From NCBI GenBank assembly GCA_900546795.1, contig UREG01000014.1, positions 1 through 32,581 of the forward strand: a stretch of DNA of 32,581 nucleotides. Direction: 5' to 3'. A model generated the notes under the pieces. The model searched no databases. It saw only the letters and a program-made list of their open reading frames with translations, and was not told the origin of the DNA. The position numbers and the translations under genes are program-made. Shown one piece after another: positions 23,364 to 30,805 of this stretch (positions within the stretch are counted from its first letter, which is position 1; each line of letters opens with the position of its first letter). Origin of the DNA: an uncultured Veillonellaceae bacterium. Its GTDB lineage: Bacteria > Bacillota > Negativicutes > Veillonellales > Megasphaeraceae.

Positions 23364-23912
23364 ATGGAATTGCGTAAGATGACGGCAGCTGCTATTTGTG
23401 CGGCAATTATGGCCGTAACCTCGCAGATATATATTTCTTTGCCAGGCGCGGTGCCGCAGACATTGCAGGTGATGTTTGCCGTGTTTTGCGGTATATTGCT
23501 GGGGCCGAAATGGGGCGCCGGCAGTTTGCTGCTGTGGATTTTGATGGGCGTCGTAGGACTTCCCGTATTTACGGAAGGCAAAAGCGGACTATTTGCTCTG
23601 GCAGGACCTACGGGCGGCTTTCTCATCGGATTTGTTGTACAGGCATATCTAGGAGGCTATTTGATGAGGATCCGTTCTATGTACTGGCGCTGCCTGGCTG
23701 CGGTACTGGCGCTCGTTATTGTATATGCAATTGGCTTGGCCGGATTTATGCTGAGCTTTGCATATTTTTTGCAAAAACCCATGTCGCTGCCGCTGGCGCT
23801 TACTGTGGCGGTATTGCCCTTTATACCTATGGATATCATAAAAGTGATCTTAGGAACGCTCCTGGGATCGCGAATATATCAGGCTTTGCAAAAAGCAGGT
23901 TTAATGATATGA
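23364..23912 (+). CDS. bioY: Biotin transporter BioY (ECF S component)
   Basis: Integral membrane substrate-binding subunit for biotin uptake, 182 residues with about six hydrophobic helices. Family features are the N-terminal ALAAICAAIMA-like helix, ISLPGAVPQTLQVMFAVFCG near the first loop, LLWILMGVVGLPVFTEGKSG and AGPTGGFLIGF, the BioY signature. It is probably co-transcribed with birA. No EcfA or EcfT genes are here, so energising subunits, if used, are elsewhere. No biotin synthesis gene is nearby, which fits reliance on uptake. Confidence 0.95.
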   Translation: MELRKMTAAAICAAIMAVTSQIYISLPGAVPQTLQVMFAVFCGILLGPKWGAGSLLLWILMGVVGLPVFTEGKSGLFALAGPTGGFLIGFVVQAYLGGYLMRIRSMYWRCLAAVLALVIVYAIGLAGFMLSFAYFLQKPMSLPLALTVAVLPFIPMDIIKVILGTLLGSRIYQALQKAGLMI

Positions 23913-23948
23913 TGGTAAAGATATTATGAGCTTGCAGGAGGTTCTTAC

Positions 23949-24710
23949 ATGTTATTGGTAATGGATGTAGGAAATACAAACATCGTTCTGGGGATATACG
24001 ATGGAGATACATTAGTTGATCATTGGCGGATTTCAACAGACCGCCTGAGAACGACGGATGAATACGGCATTTTGATCAAGAGCTTATTTAATTTGCATAA
24101 CATCAGCGCAAAGATCAATGCAATCAGCATATCTTCCGTGGTGCCGCCGGTTGTGCCGACGCTGGAACGCATGTGTCAGCGTTATTTTAATGTGACGCCG
24201 CTGGTTGTAGGACCGGGGATTAAAACGGGGATTGATATTAAATACGATAATCCGCGGGAAGTCGGCGCCGACCGGATTGTAAACGCAGTAGCGGCCTATA
24301 GTAAATACGGCGGTCCTCTGATCGTATTGGACTTTGGAACCGCTACGACCGTATGCGTTATTACCAATAAAGGGGAATATTTAGGCGGGGCGATCGCGCC
24401 GGGTATCGGTATATCGGCAGAAGCGCTGTTTTTGCGGACGGCTCAGCTTCCGAAAGTGGAAATCAAACAGCCGAAACGAGTGATTGGCCGGACGACTGTG
24501 CAGAGCATGCAAAGCGGGATATTCTACGGCTTTGTAGGACAAATCGAACATCTGGTGCAAAAGACGAAAGAAGAGCTCGGAGAAAACGCAAAAGTAATCG
24601 CAACGGGCGGTCTGGCAGCAGTGATTGCTCCGCAGACAGACAGTATTGATATCGTCGAACCCATGCTTACCTTAGAAGGACTGCGTATTATCTATGAACG
24701 AAATAAATAA
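23949..24710 (+). CDS. coaX: Type III pantothenate kinase CoaX
   Basis: First step of coenzyme A synthesis: ATP plus pantothenate to 4'-phosphopantothenate, in the cytoplasm. The 253-residue protein shows the ASKHA phosphate motifs MDVGNTNIVLGIYDG at the start and VLDFGTATTVCVI in the middle, with GADRIVNAVAA and GLAAVIAPQTDSID typical of CoaX and not of type I or II kinases. GGAGG precedes the ATG. It overlaps dusB by 17 bases, so translation is coupled, and follows bioY by 36 bp: a cofactor-supply grouping (biotin and CoA). Confidence 0.97.
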   Translation: MLLVMDVGNTNIVLGIYDGDTLVDHWRISTDRLRTTDEYGILIKSLFNLHNISAKINAISISSVVPPVVPTLERMCQRYFNVTPLVVGPGIKTGIDIKYDNPREVGADRIVNAVAAYSKYGGPLIVLDFGTATTVCVITNKGEYLGGAIAPGIGISAEALFLRTAQLPKVEIKQPKRVIGRTTVQSMQSGIFYGFVGQIEHLVQKTKEELGENAKVIATGGLAAVIAPQTDSIDIVEPMLTLEGLRIIYERNK

Positions 24711-25698
24711 TTCCTGCCGGATCGGCAGCGTTTCGCTGGAAGTCCCTGTTTTGCTGGCTCCCATGGCCGGAGTTGGCGATGTGCCCTACCGCCTGCTGGC
24801 AAAAGAAATGGGGGCGGGCATGGTTTGTACGGAAATGGTCAGCGATAAAGGACTCCTGTATAATAATGTGCGGACCTTTGAAATGCTTCGGATAGAAGCG
24901 GCCGAGCATCCTGTATCCATGCAGATCTTTGGCTCCGATCCTGTTACGATGGCCAAAGCGGCGGAACAGGTGGAAAAAGCCGGTGCGGATATCGTAGATA
25001 TTAATATGGGCTGTCCGGTGCAGAAAGTAGTGCGGAATAAAGAAGGCTCGGCATTGATGCTGAATATTCCCCTGGCGGAAGCGATTATACGGGAAACCGT
25101 GCGGGCCGTATCCGTCCCGGTAACGGTGAAAATGCGTTTGGGCTGGGATGAGGCGCATATTACCGTTTTAGAATTGGCAAAGGCGGCCGAACAGGCTGGA
25201 GCTGCGGCTGTGGCGGTACATGGCAGAACGAGAGAGCAATTTTACAGCGGCACGGCCAATTGGGATTATATACGGCAGGTAAAAGAACGGGTGTCGATTC
25301 CTGTTATTGGCAACGGAGATGTGACCGATATCGACTCGTATGAACGAATCCGTAAGGAAACCGGCTGTGACGCCGTGATGATTGGACGCGGCGCGCAGGG
25401 AAATCCGTGGGTATTTCGGGAACTTAGGGAATACATTCTGTTTGGCCGGCGTATTCCCAAACCGACATATGAAGAAAAGATAGATATGATACTCCGGCAT
25501 TTGGCGATGCTGACGGAATATAAAGGCGAGGCCATAGCGGTTCGGGAAATGCGAAGTCACGCTTCCTGGTACACGAAAGGAATGCCCAGATCGGCGGAAT
25601 TGCGGGGACAGTTTACAAAAGCAGTGACGGCCAATGAGTTTGCGGCAATTTTTGAAAACTACCGCTCCCGACTTGCCATGGACAGCGTTGACAAATAA
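24694..25698 (+). CDS. dusB: tRNA-dihydrouridine synthase (DusB type)
   Basis: FMN-dependent reduction of uridines in the tRNA D-loop. The 334-residue protein has the Dus N-terminus VPVLLAPMAGVGDVPYRLLAKE, the active-site motif DINMGCPVQKVV with Cys107, the AVHGRTREQFYSGTANWDYI motif and the FMN phosphate region GNGDV and MIGRGAQGNPWVFRE. A C-terminal helical tRNA-binding domain follows. It begins inside coaX. Placement before greA and lysS is a conserved Firmicutes neighbourhood. A greA promoter overlaps its last codons. Confidence 0.96.
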   Translation: MNEINNSCRIGSVSLEVPVLLAPMAGVGDVPYRLLAKEMGAGMVCTEMVSDKGLLYNNVRTFEMLRIEAAEHPVSMQIFGSDPVTMAKAAEQVEKAGADIVDINMGCPVQKVVRNKEGSALMLNIPLAEAIIRETVRAVSVPVTVKMRLGWDEAHITVLELAKAAEQAGAAAVAVHGRTREQFYSGTANWDYIRQVKERVSIPVIGNGDVTDIDSYERIRKETGCDAVMIGRGAQGNPWVFRELREYILFGRRIPKPTYEEKIDMILRHLAMLTEYKGEAIAVREMRSHASWYTKGMPRSAELRGQFTKAVTANEFAAIFENYRSRLAMDSVDK

Positions 25699-25716
25699 AA
25701 ACACCCAATTTATAAT
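25688..25716 (+). promoter_or_regulatory. Consensus promoter of greA (and lysS)
   Basis: Perfect TTGACA (25688-25693) and TATAAT (25711-25716) with a 17-bp spacer. The -35 lies within the last codons of dusB. A palindrome at 25706-25726 overlaps the -10. Confidence 0.9.
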
Positions 25717-25726
25717 ATATAAATTG
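25706..25726. repeat. Palindrome over the greA -10 region
   Basis: Perfect 9-bp arms CAATTTATA and TATAAATTG are separated by ATA. It covers the -10 and the likely start region. It is A/T rich, so chance is possible, but the position is that of an operator. Confidence 0.6.
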
Positions 25727-25771
25727 AGATAAATCATATAGTACATACTTAGGATTAAAGGAGTGCTTTTC

Positions 25772-26260
25772 ATGACGGAAACGTTAATTACAGCAGAAGG
25801 TCTTGAGAAATTAAAAGAAGAATTGGATAATCTGAAATCCGTTCGCCGTATTGAAGTGTCAGCTCGTATTAAACAGGCTATCGAATACGGGGATATTAGC
25901 GAAAACTCCGAATATGATGATGCGAAAAATGAGCAGGCGTTTATTGAAGGACGGATTATCGAATTAGAAAATAAAATTCGGACGGCAAAGATTATTGAAA
26001 GCAATGATGCCGATGTGGCTGAAGCCGTGGTACGCGTTGGTTCTCATATTATTTTGGAAGATATGGAAGATGGAGAACAAATCGAATATACGGTGGTAGG
26101 TTCGGCAGAAGCAGATCCGTTCAATAATAAAATCTCCAATGAATCTCCTGTAGGCAGCGCGATATTGGGGCAGCCTATCAATAAAGAAAATCCGGCAGTA
26201 GTTACGGTAAAAACTCCGGCGGGAGAATTGCAGTACAAAATTTTGCCGGTTGAAAAATAA
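25772..26260 (+). CDS. greA: Transcription elongation factor GreA
   Basis: Rescues backtracked RNA polymerase by stimulating transcript cleavage. The 162-residue protein has the N-terminal coiled coil (about 1-75) with the loop motif GDISENSEYDDAKNEQAF that supplies the tip acidic residues, and the C-terminal FKBP-like domain ending SPVGSAILGQ and VKTPAGELQYKIL. The ATG at 25772 has AAAGGAG 8 bases upstream; a GTG at 25763 falls in the ribosome binding site. It is followed by lysS 76 bp downstream, a widespread pairing. Confidence 0.97.
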   Translation: MTETLITAEGLEKLKEELDNLKSVRRIEVSARIKQAIEYGDISENSEYDDAKNEQAFIEGRIIELENKIRTAKIIESNDADVAEAVVRVGSHIILEDMEDGEQIEYTVVGSAEADPFNNKISNESPVGSAILGQPINKENPAVVTVKTPAGELQYKILPVEK

Positions 26261-26336
26261 TTGAAATTTAATATATTCTCAGGGAGAGTCTTAAAATAAG
26301 CCAGGTAATATAGAAAGAAAAAGGGGAGGAAACGTC

Positions 26337-27839
26337 ATGGCAGAAGAAAAAGAGACACTGATGACAGAAGAACAACTGAACGACCAAATGCAGGTACGCC
26401 GTGAAAAGATGGAAGCGTTTGAAAAAGCCGGCATGTATCCGTTCGGTCAGAAATTTGATGTGACGCACCATGCGGGAGAAGTAAAAGAACAAGCGGAAAA
26501 ACTGGAACAAGGCGAAGAAAAAGTTGTTTTGGCTGGCCGATTAATGGCAATCCGCCGTCATGGCAAAACCGCCTTCTGCAATATGCGGGATATGAGCGGA
26601 GAAATCCAGCTGTATTTCCGCCAAGACGTTATTGGCGAAGAAAGCTACGGCTTGTTTAAAATGACGGATATCGGCGATATCGTAGGCGTTACCGGCACGG
26701 TGTTTACGACGCACACTGGTGAAGTGAGCATTAAAGTACAGGAATGGACGCTGCTGAGCAAAGCGCTCCGTCCGCTGCCGGAAAAATGGCATGGACTGAA
26801 AGATACGGATACTCGGTACCGGCAGCGTTATGTAGACCTCATCATTAATCCGGATGTAAAAGAAACGTTTGTAAAACGTACAAAAATTATTAAAGGCATT
26901 CGGGAATACTTGGATAACCGCGGCTTCATGGAAGTGGAAACTCCTATGATGCATACTATTGCCGGCGGTGCGGCGGCTCGTCCGTTTATCACGCATCACA
27001 ACGCGCTGAATATGGATATCTATATGCGTATTTCTCCGGAACTGTATTTGAAACGGCTGGTGGTCGGCGGTTTTGAACGCGTATATGAAATCAACCGCAA
27101 CTTCCGCAACGAAGGCATTGATACGCGTCATAATCCGGAATTTACGATGATCGAGATCTATCAGGCGTATGGGAACTACGAAACCGTAGAAGAATTGACG
27201 GAAAACTTAGTAGCTCATTTAGCAAAAATGCTCTATGGTACGACTAAAATCACCTACCAGGGCACGGAAATTGATTTGACTCCGCCATGGAACCGCATGA
27301 CTATGCCGCAGGCGATTAAAAAATTCTCCGGCGAAGATTTTGAAACGGTAACAACGGTAGAAGAAGCACGCGCGATTGCAGACCGCCTTGGCGCAGAATA
27401 CGGCGAGCATGACGGCATTGGCAAAATAATGAACGCTTGCTTTGAAGAAGTAGCCGAAGAAAAATTGATCCAACCGACCTTTATTTTCGGGCACCCGGTG
27501 GAAATTTCTCCGCTGGCAAAACTCAATCGGGAAAATCCGCTTACGACCGAACGCTTTGAAGCCTTTATTTTCGGCCGTGAATTGGCGAATGGCTTCTCTG
27601 AATTGAATGATCCGATCGATCAGAAACAGCGTTTCCTCCAGCAGCTGCAGGAACGGGATTGGGGCGATGATGAAGCGCATCCGATGGACGAAGACTATGT
27701 AAGAGCGCTGGAATATGGGCTGCCTCCGACAGGCGGTTTGGGGATCGGTATTGACCGTCTTATTATGTTCTTGACTGACAGCGCATCGATCCGCGATGTT
27801 CTGCTTTTCCCACTGACTCGGCCGGAACAGAAAAAATAA
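26337..27839 (+). CDS. lysS: Lysyl-tRNA synthetase (class II)
   Basis: Charges tRNA-Lys with lysine. The 500-residue protein has the N-terminal OB-fold anticodon-binding domain (about 60-170, KVVLAGRLMAIRRHGKTAFCNMRD) and a class II catalytic core. Motif 2 is seen in FRNEGIDTRHNPEFTMIE and motif 3 in GGLGIGIDRLIMFLTDS. The first approximately 55 residues are a charged helical extension. Length is normal. No T-box is visible upstream; expression probably comes from the greA promoter. A terminator follows. Confidence 0.98.
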   Translation: MAEEKETLMTEEQLNDQMQVRREKMEAFEKAGMYPFGQKFDVTHHAGEVKEQAEKLEQGEEKVVLAGRLMAIRRHGKTAFCNMRDMSGEIQLYFRQDVIGEESYGLFKMTDIGDIVGVTGTVFTTHTGEVSIKVQEWTLLSKALRPLPEKWHGLKDTDTRYRQRYVDLIINPDVKETFVKRTKIIKGIREYLDNRGFMEVETPMMHTIAGGAAARPFITHHNALNMDIYMRISPELYLKRLVVGGFERVYEINRNFRNEGIDTRHNPEFTMIEIYQAYGNYETVEELTENLVAHLAKMLYGTTKITYQGTEIDLTPPWNRMTMPQAIKKFSGEDFETVTTVEEARAIADRLGAEYGEHDGIGKIMNACFEEVAEEKLIQPTFIFGHPVEISPLAKLNRENPLTTERFEAFIFGRELANGFSELNDPIDQKQRFLQQLQERDWGDDEAHPMDEDYVRALEYGLPPTGGLGIGIDRLIMFLTDSASIRDVLLFPLTRPEQKK

Positions 27840-27859
27840 ACATTGGGAATCAAAAGGAA

Positions 27860-27894
27860 AAACAGCTTCTTAGTATGCATAGGAAGCTGTTTTT
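27860..27894. terminator. lysS terminator
   Basis: An AACAGCTTC arm (27861-27869) pairs with GAAGCTGTT (27883-27891), with a partly paired loop and a following T-rich exit. Confidence 0.85.
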
Positions 27895-27907
27895 ATATAG
27901 AGGTTCA

Positions 27908-27937
27908 TTGAAAGAATAAAAGTGTTTATGGTATACT
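27908..27937 (+). promoter_or_regulatory. guaA promoter with extended -10
   Basis: TTGAAA (27908-27913), an 18-bp spacer and TATACT (27932-27937) preceded by TGG. The leader of about 40 nt is too short for a purine riboswitch. Confidence 0.7.
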
Positions 27938-27983
27938 AAATGTGCTATTGAAAACATACACAGACTATATCAAGGAGGATATA

Positions 27984-29519
27984 ATGGAGAAAAAAGAATT
28001 GGTACTCGTCATTGATTTTGGCGGACAGTATGCACAGCTCATTTCTCGCCGGATCCGTGAATGCGGAGTATACAGCGAAATTTTGCCGTACACTAAAACG
28101 GTAGAAGAAATGCTGGCAAAATCCCCGAAAGGGATTATCTTTTCTGGCGGCCCGTCCAGCGTATATGGCGAGGGAGCTCCTCAAATTGACAAGAAAATAT
28201 TTGAAGCGGGTATTCCGATTTTGGGCATTTGCTATGGCATGCAGCTTACGACGCATGTATTAGGCGGCAAAGTAGCCAGCCCGGATAAACGGGAATATGG
28301 AAATACAAAAGTTATTATTGATAAAGAAGTGGCTCTTTTCAAAGGCGTTTCCAAGGAAACCGATGTTTGGATGAGCCATACCGACTATGTAGAACAGCCG
28401 CCGGCTGGATTTACGGTAACGGCGCATACTGCCGATACCCCGACTGCCGGCATGGCAGATGAAGGGCGCCATATTTATGGTATCCAGTTCCATCCGGAAG
28501 TTGTGCATACGATTGAAGGTATGACGATGCTGAAAAACTTCCTGTTTGACGTATGCCAGTGCAAAGGCGACTGGAGCATGGGAAGCTATGTAGATATCGC
28601 AGTAAAAGAAATTCGTGAAAAAGTGGGCGATAAAAAAGTTCTCTGTGCATTAAGCGGCGGTGTGGATTCCTCTGTAGCAGCTGTTCTCGTGCATAAAGCT
28701 ATTGGCGACCAGCTCACCTGTATGTTTGTAAACCACGGATTCCTTCGAAAAAACGAAGCAGAACAAGTGGTAGAACTGTTCCGCAATAAATTCCATATGA
28801 ACTTGGTTTACGTGGATGCAACCGACCGGTTCATGGCAAAAATAGAAGGCGTAACAGAGCCGGAAAAGAAACGGAAAATTATCGGTGAAGAATTTATCCG
28901 TCTTTTTGAAGATGAGTCCAAAAAACTGGGCGACATTGATTTTCTTGTACAAGGCACCTTATATCCAGACGTTGTAGAAAGCGGTACGGAAACTGCGGCA
29001 ACGATCAAGAGCCATCATAACGTAGGCGGCTTGCCGGAAGATATGAAATTCCAGCTGATTGAACCGCTCCGTGAATTGTATAAAGATGAAGTACGTCAGC
29101 TTGGCCGTGAAATGGACGTACCGGAAGAAGTGGTAACCCGTCAGCCGTTCCCAGGTCCTGGCTTGGCAATCCGTATTATTGGTGAAGTTACGAGAGAACG
29201 CATTGCGATCCTTCAGGAAGCAGATGCTATTGTACGGGAAGAAATCAAAAAAGCCGGATTATATAAAGAAATCTGGCAGTCCTTTGCCGTTCTTCCAGCG
29301 ATGAGAAGCGTAGGCGTTATGGGTGATGAACGAACCTATGACTATACAGTAGGTCTTCGGATCGTCAACAGTGCTGACGGAATGACAGCCGACTGGGTAC
29401 GTTTGCCGTATGAAGTTCTCGATACCATTAGCCGCCGTATCGTAAATGAAGTAAAAGGCGTCAACCGTATTGTATACGACATCACCAGCAAACCACCAAG
29501 CACGATCGAGTGGGAATAA
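27984..29519 (+). CDS. guaA: GMP synthase (glutamine-hydrolysing)
   Basis: Converts XMP to GMP with glutamine and ATP. The 511-residue protein has the class I amidotransferase domain (about 1-190) with the nucleophile Cys83 in GICYGMQ and the His170/Glu172 pair in QFHPEV. The ATP pyrophosphatase domain has SGGVDSS (224-230), and the C-terminal dimerization domain ends in the near-invariant STIEWE. The ATG at 27984 has AAGGAGG 5 bases upstream; a reading from 27942 would lie next to the -10. The gene is intact, but a foreign element begins just behind its stop; the conserved guaA 3' end is a known integration site. Confidence 0.98.
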   Translation: MEKKELVLVIDFGGQYAQLISRRIRECGVYSEILPYTKTVEEMLAKSPKGIIFSGGPSSVYGEGAPQIDKKIFEAGIPILGICYGMQLTTHVLGGKVASPDKREYGNTKVIIDKEVALFKGVSKETDVWMSHTDYVEQPPAGFTVTAHTADTPTAGMADEGRHIYGIQFHPEVVHTIEGMTMLKNFLFDVCQCKGDWSMGSYVDIAVKEIREKVGDKKVLCALSGGVDSSVAAVLVHKAIGDQLTCMFVNHGFLRKNEAEQVVELFRNKFHMNLVYVDATDRFMAKIEGVTEPEKKRKIIGEEFIRLFEDESKKLGDIDFLVQGTLYPDVVESGTETAATIKSHHNVGGLPEDMKFQLIEPLRELYKDEVRQLGREMDVPEEVVTRQPFPGPGLAIRIIGEVTRERIAILQEADAIVREEIKKAGLYKEIWQSFAVLPAMRSVGVMGDERTYDYTVGLRIVNSADGMTADWVRLPYEVLDTISRRIVNEVKGVNRIVYDITSKPPSTIEWE

Positions 29520-29695
29520 GCAAAAAGTGGATATGAGGGCCCGCAAACCCGCATAAACACTGGGTTTTTGATTTTCAAATTCCCCATTTGATAGCAGATT
29601 GATAGCACTCGTCAAATCCCGATTTATTGAGTTTGAAAAGAAAAATCGGGTGGCTTGCGAGTAGCCTAAAAATCCTCATCTTTTTATTCATAAGT
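29520..29695. other. Junction region behind guaA with short repeats (probable attL side)
   Basis: No gene is seen here. Two TGATAGCA octamers (29589-29596 and 29600-29607) are 11 bp apart, and an inverted pair CCCGATTT (29618-29625) and AAATCGGG (29643-29650) follows. This is the layout expected of recombinase/excisionase arm sites next to an attachment core at the guaA end. The core itself cannot be defined without the right end of the element. Confidence 0.45.
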
Positions 29696-29737
29696 AAAAG
29701 GTCTAACTGATTTTTGTTGATCAGTTAGACCTTTTTT
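29696..29737. terminator. Strong bidirectional terminator at the element edge
   Basis: A 16-bp perfect stem, AAAAGGTCTAACTGAT (29696-29711) with ATCAGTTAGACCTTTT (29720-29735), has T-runs on both strands. It insulates guaA from the leftward repressor gene. Confidence 0.92.
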
Positions 29738-29809
29738 ATTTTGCTCTCATTTATCTGAATTATCTGATTTGCAACAACCGGCCTTTCCCGTGGCCTACAA
29801 GTGAGGGGG

Positions 29810-30298
29810 TTAGATCAGGCCCTCCGGCGGCATCTTGGCGCGGATTTGGCTGCTGTCGTACTCCGGGTAGTGGTAACGCCAGCGATCGTACTCCTCCTGA
29901 GAGATTTCTCCGGCCTCCAACTTGGCGGACTGTTCCCGCCAGGTCCAGAGCATCTCGTGCAGTTGGGCGGCATCCTTGTTTTTGCGAAAATCCACCTGCA
30001 AGGCAAGCTCACCGTCCTGCTCCGTGACCTTGAGCCCGTAGTTATCCTCTAAGGTAAACAGCGTGTGCATCAGCCCTACATAGGAGTCTATGTCCGGAAC
30101 AGAAAGTGCATGGGGTGAGACATCCAGCACCTCAGCCAGAGCCGCTGTCAGGTCTGCCTTTGGGGTTCTTGATCCTGTTTCGTACTGTGCAAGGCGCACA
30201 TCAGCAGACTTCTCCGGGAAGCCCAGTGACATGCCGAGATATTTCTGTGTCATTCCACGCAGGAGACGGAAAAAGTGAATTCGTTCACCAATCGCCAT
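29810..30298 (-). CDS. XRE-family HTH transcriptional regulator (element repressor)
   Basis: DNA-binding protein of 162 residues. An N-terminal Cro/C1-type HTH spans about 4-65 (GERIHFFRLLRGMTQKYLGM, then YETGSRTPKADLTAALAEVLDV). The C-terminal half has a small beta segment and a helical stretch EMLWTWREQSAKLEAGEISQ, seen in regulators of clostridial integrated elements. GGAG lies 5 bases before the ATG on the minus strand. It is divergent from xis-int, with repeated CTAAGC sites between, so it is probably an autoregulated repressor of excision genes. Third-position G/C is clearly higher than in the core genes. Confidence 0.88.
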   Translation of the reverse strand: MAIGERIHFFRLLRGMTQKYLGMSLGFPEKSADVRLAQYETGSRTPKADLTAALAEVLDVSPHALSVPDIDSYVGLMHTLFTLEDNYGLKVTEQDGELALQVDFRKNKDAAQLHEMLWTWREQSAKLEAGEISQEEYDRWRYHYPEYDSSQIRAKMPPEGLI

Positions 30299-30333
30299 AT
30301 CATCAACTCCAATCTATGATTGTTCTTATTTGA

Positions 30334-30362
30334 AACATAGCATATTTGCTTAGTTTTGTCAA
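30334..30362 (-). promoter_or_regulatory. Leftward repressor promoter
   Basis: On the minus strand TTGACA (plus 30357-30362) is followed after 17 bp by TATGTT (plus 30334-30339). One arm of the ATTTGCTTAG inverted repeat lies in the spacer, so binding there would block this promoter. Confidence 0.75.
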
Positions 30363-30450
30363 GATAATCTAAGCAAATTTATTTAACAATATTTCTTTCA
30401 AAACACTTGAACTAAGCTTATATGTATAGTATCATAAAAATACTAAGCAG
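30344..30450. promoter_or_regulatory. CTAAGC operator cluster of the element control region
   Basis: ATTTGCTTAG (30344-30353) and its exact complement CTAAGCAAAT (30369-30378) form an inverted repeat. Further CTAAGC copies start at 30412 (within a TAAGCTTA palindrome) and 30443. The sites flank the leftward promoter and a possible rightward one (TTGAAC at 30408, TATCAT at 30430). This suits a phage-like repressor switch. Confidence 0.6.
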
Positions 30451-30543
30451 ATAAGCTTGGATAATAAAGCACAAAAAATATTACGCCAGTTTTTTAGTTA
30501 TACAACTGAGAAAAAAGTGGCAGTAGCGGGTGAGGAGGTCTTT

Positions 30544-30690
30544 ATGAAAAACAAAATTAGCAGGCAAAAACAATCAACGATGAAAGGAAGGTACTTACTA
30601 TGGCAAATCAGATTTTTATGCGTGTCAACGAAGTGGCAGAGGAGTTGGGGATCTCCATCCCCTTCGCCTATAGGATTATTCGACAGATGA
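30544..30690 (+). CDS. Possible small leader ORF overlapping xis
   Basis: A 48-codon frame opens with ATG at 30544 behind a perfect AGGAGG and ends inside the xis gene in another frame. The N-terminal part (MKNKISRQKQSTMKGRYLLWQ) is basic; the part overlapping xis looks like shadow sequence. It may be a leader that delivers ribosomes to the xis start, or a chance frame with a good ribosome binding site. It is not recognised as any family. Confidence 0.25.
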   Translation: MKNKISRQKQSTMKGRYLLWQIRFLCVSTKWQRSWGSPSPSPIGLFDR

Positions 30691-30803
30691 ATGAGGAACT
30701 GGCTAAAACCGGCTGCATCACCATTGCCGGGCGAATTGACCGAAAGTTTTTCCACGAGAAATTCTATGGTACAAGATCTGAGACAGAAAGGAAGGAGAAA
30801 TAA
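30600..30803 (+). CDS. Excisionase-like MerR/HTH_17 protein
   Basis: Small DNA-binding protein of 67 residues directly before the integrase (2 bp gap). FMRVNEVAEELGISIPFAYRIIRQMNEEL is a winged-HTH of the MerR/excisionase type, and CITIAGRIDRKFFHEKFYG forms the wing, as in excisionases of Tn916-like and clostridial mobilizable elements. AAGGAAGG lies 8 to 16 bases before the ATG. The role inferred is recombination directionality factor for the adjacent tyrosine recombinase. Confidence 0.85.
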   Translation: MANQIFMRVNEVAEELGISIPFAYRIIRQMNEELAKTGCITIAGRIDRKFFHEKFYGTRSETERKEK

Positions 30804-30805
30804 TT

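Noticed and set aside
27938..27983. Purine riboswitch before guaA
   Set aside because: The leader from the mapped promoter to the start codon is only about 40 bases, too short for an aptamer.
30457..30690. A 77-codon frame starting with TTG across the control region and xis
   Set aside because: It has no ribosome binding site at the TTG, crosses the operator region and overlaps xis out of frame. Only the inner ATG at 30544 deserves a mention.
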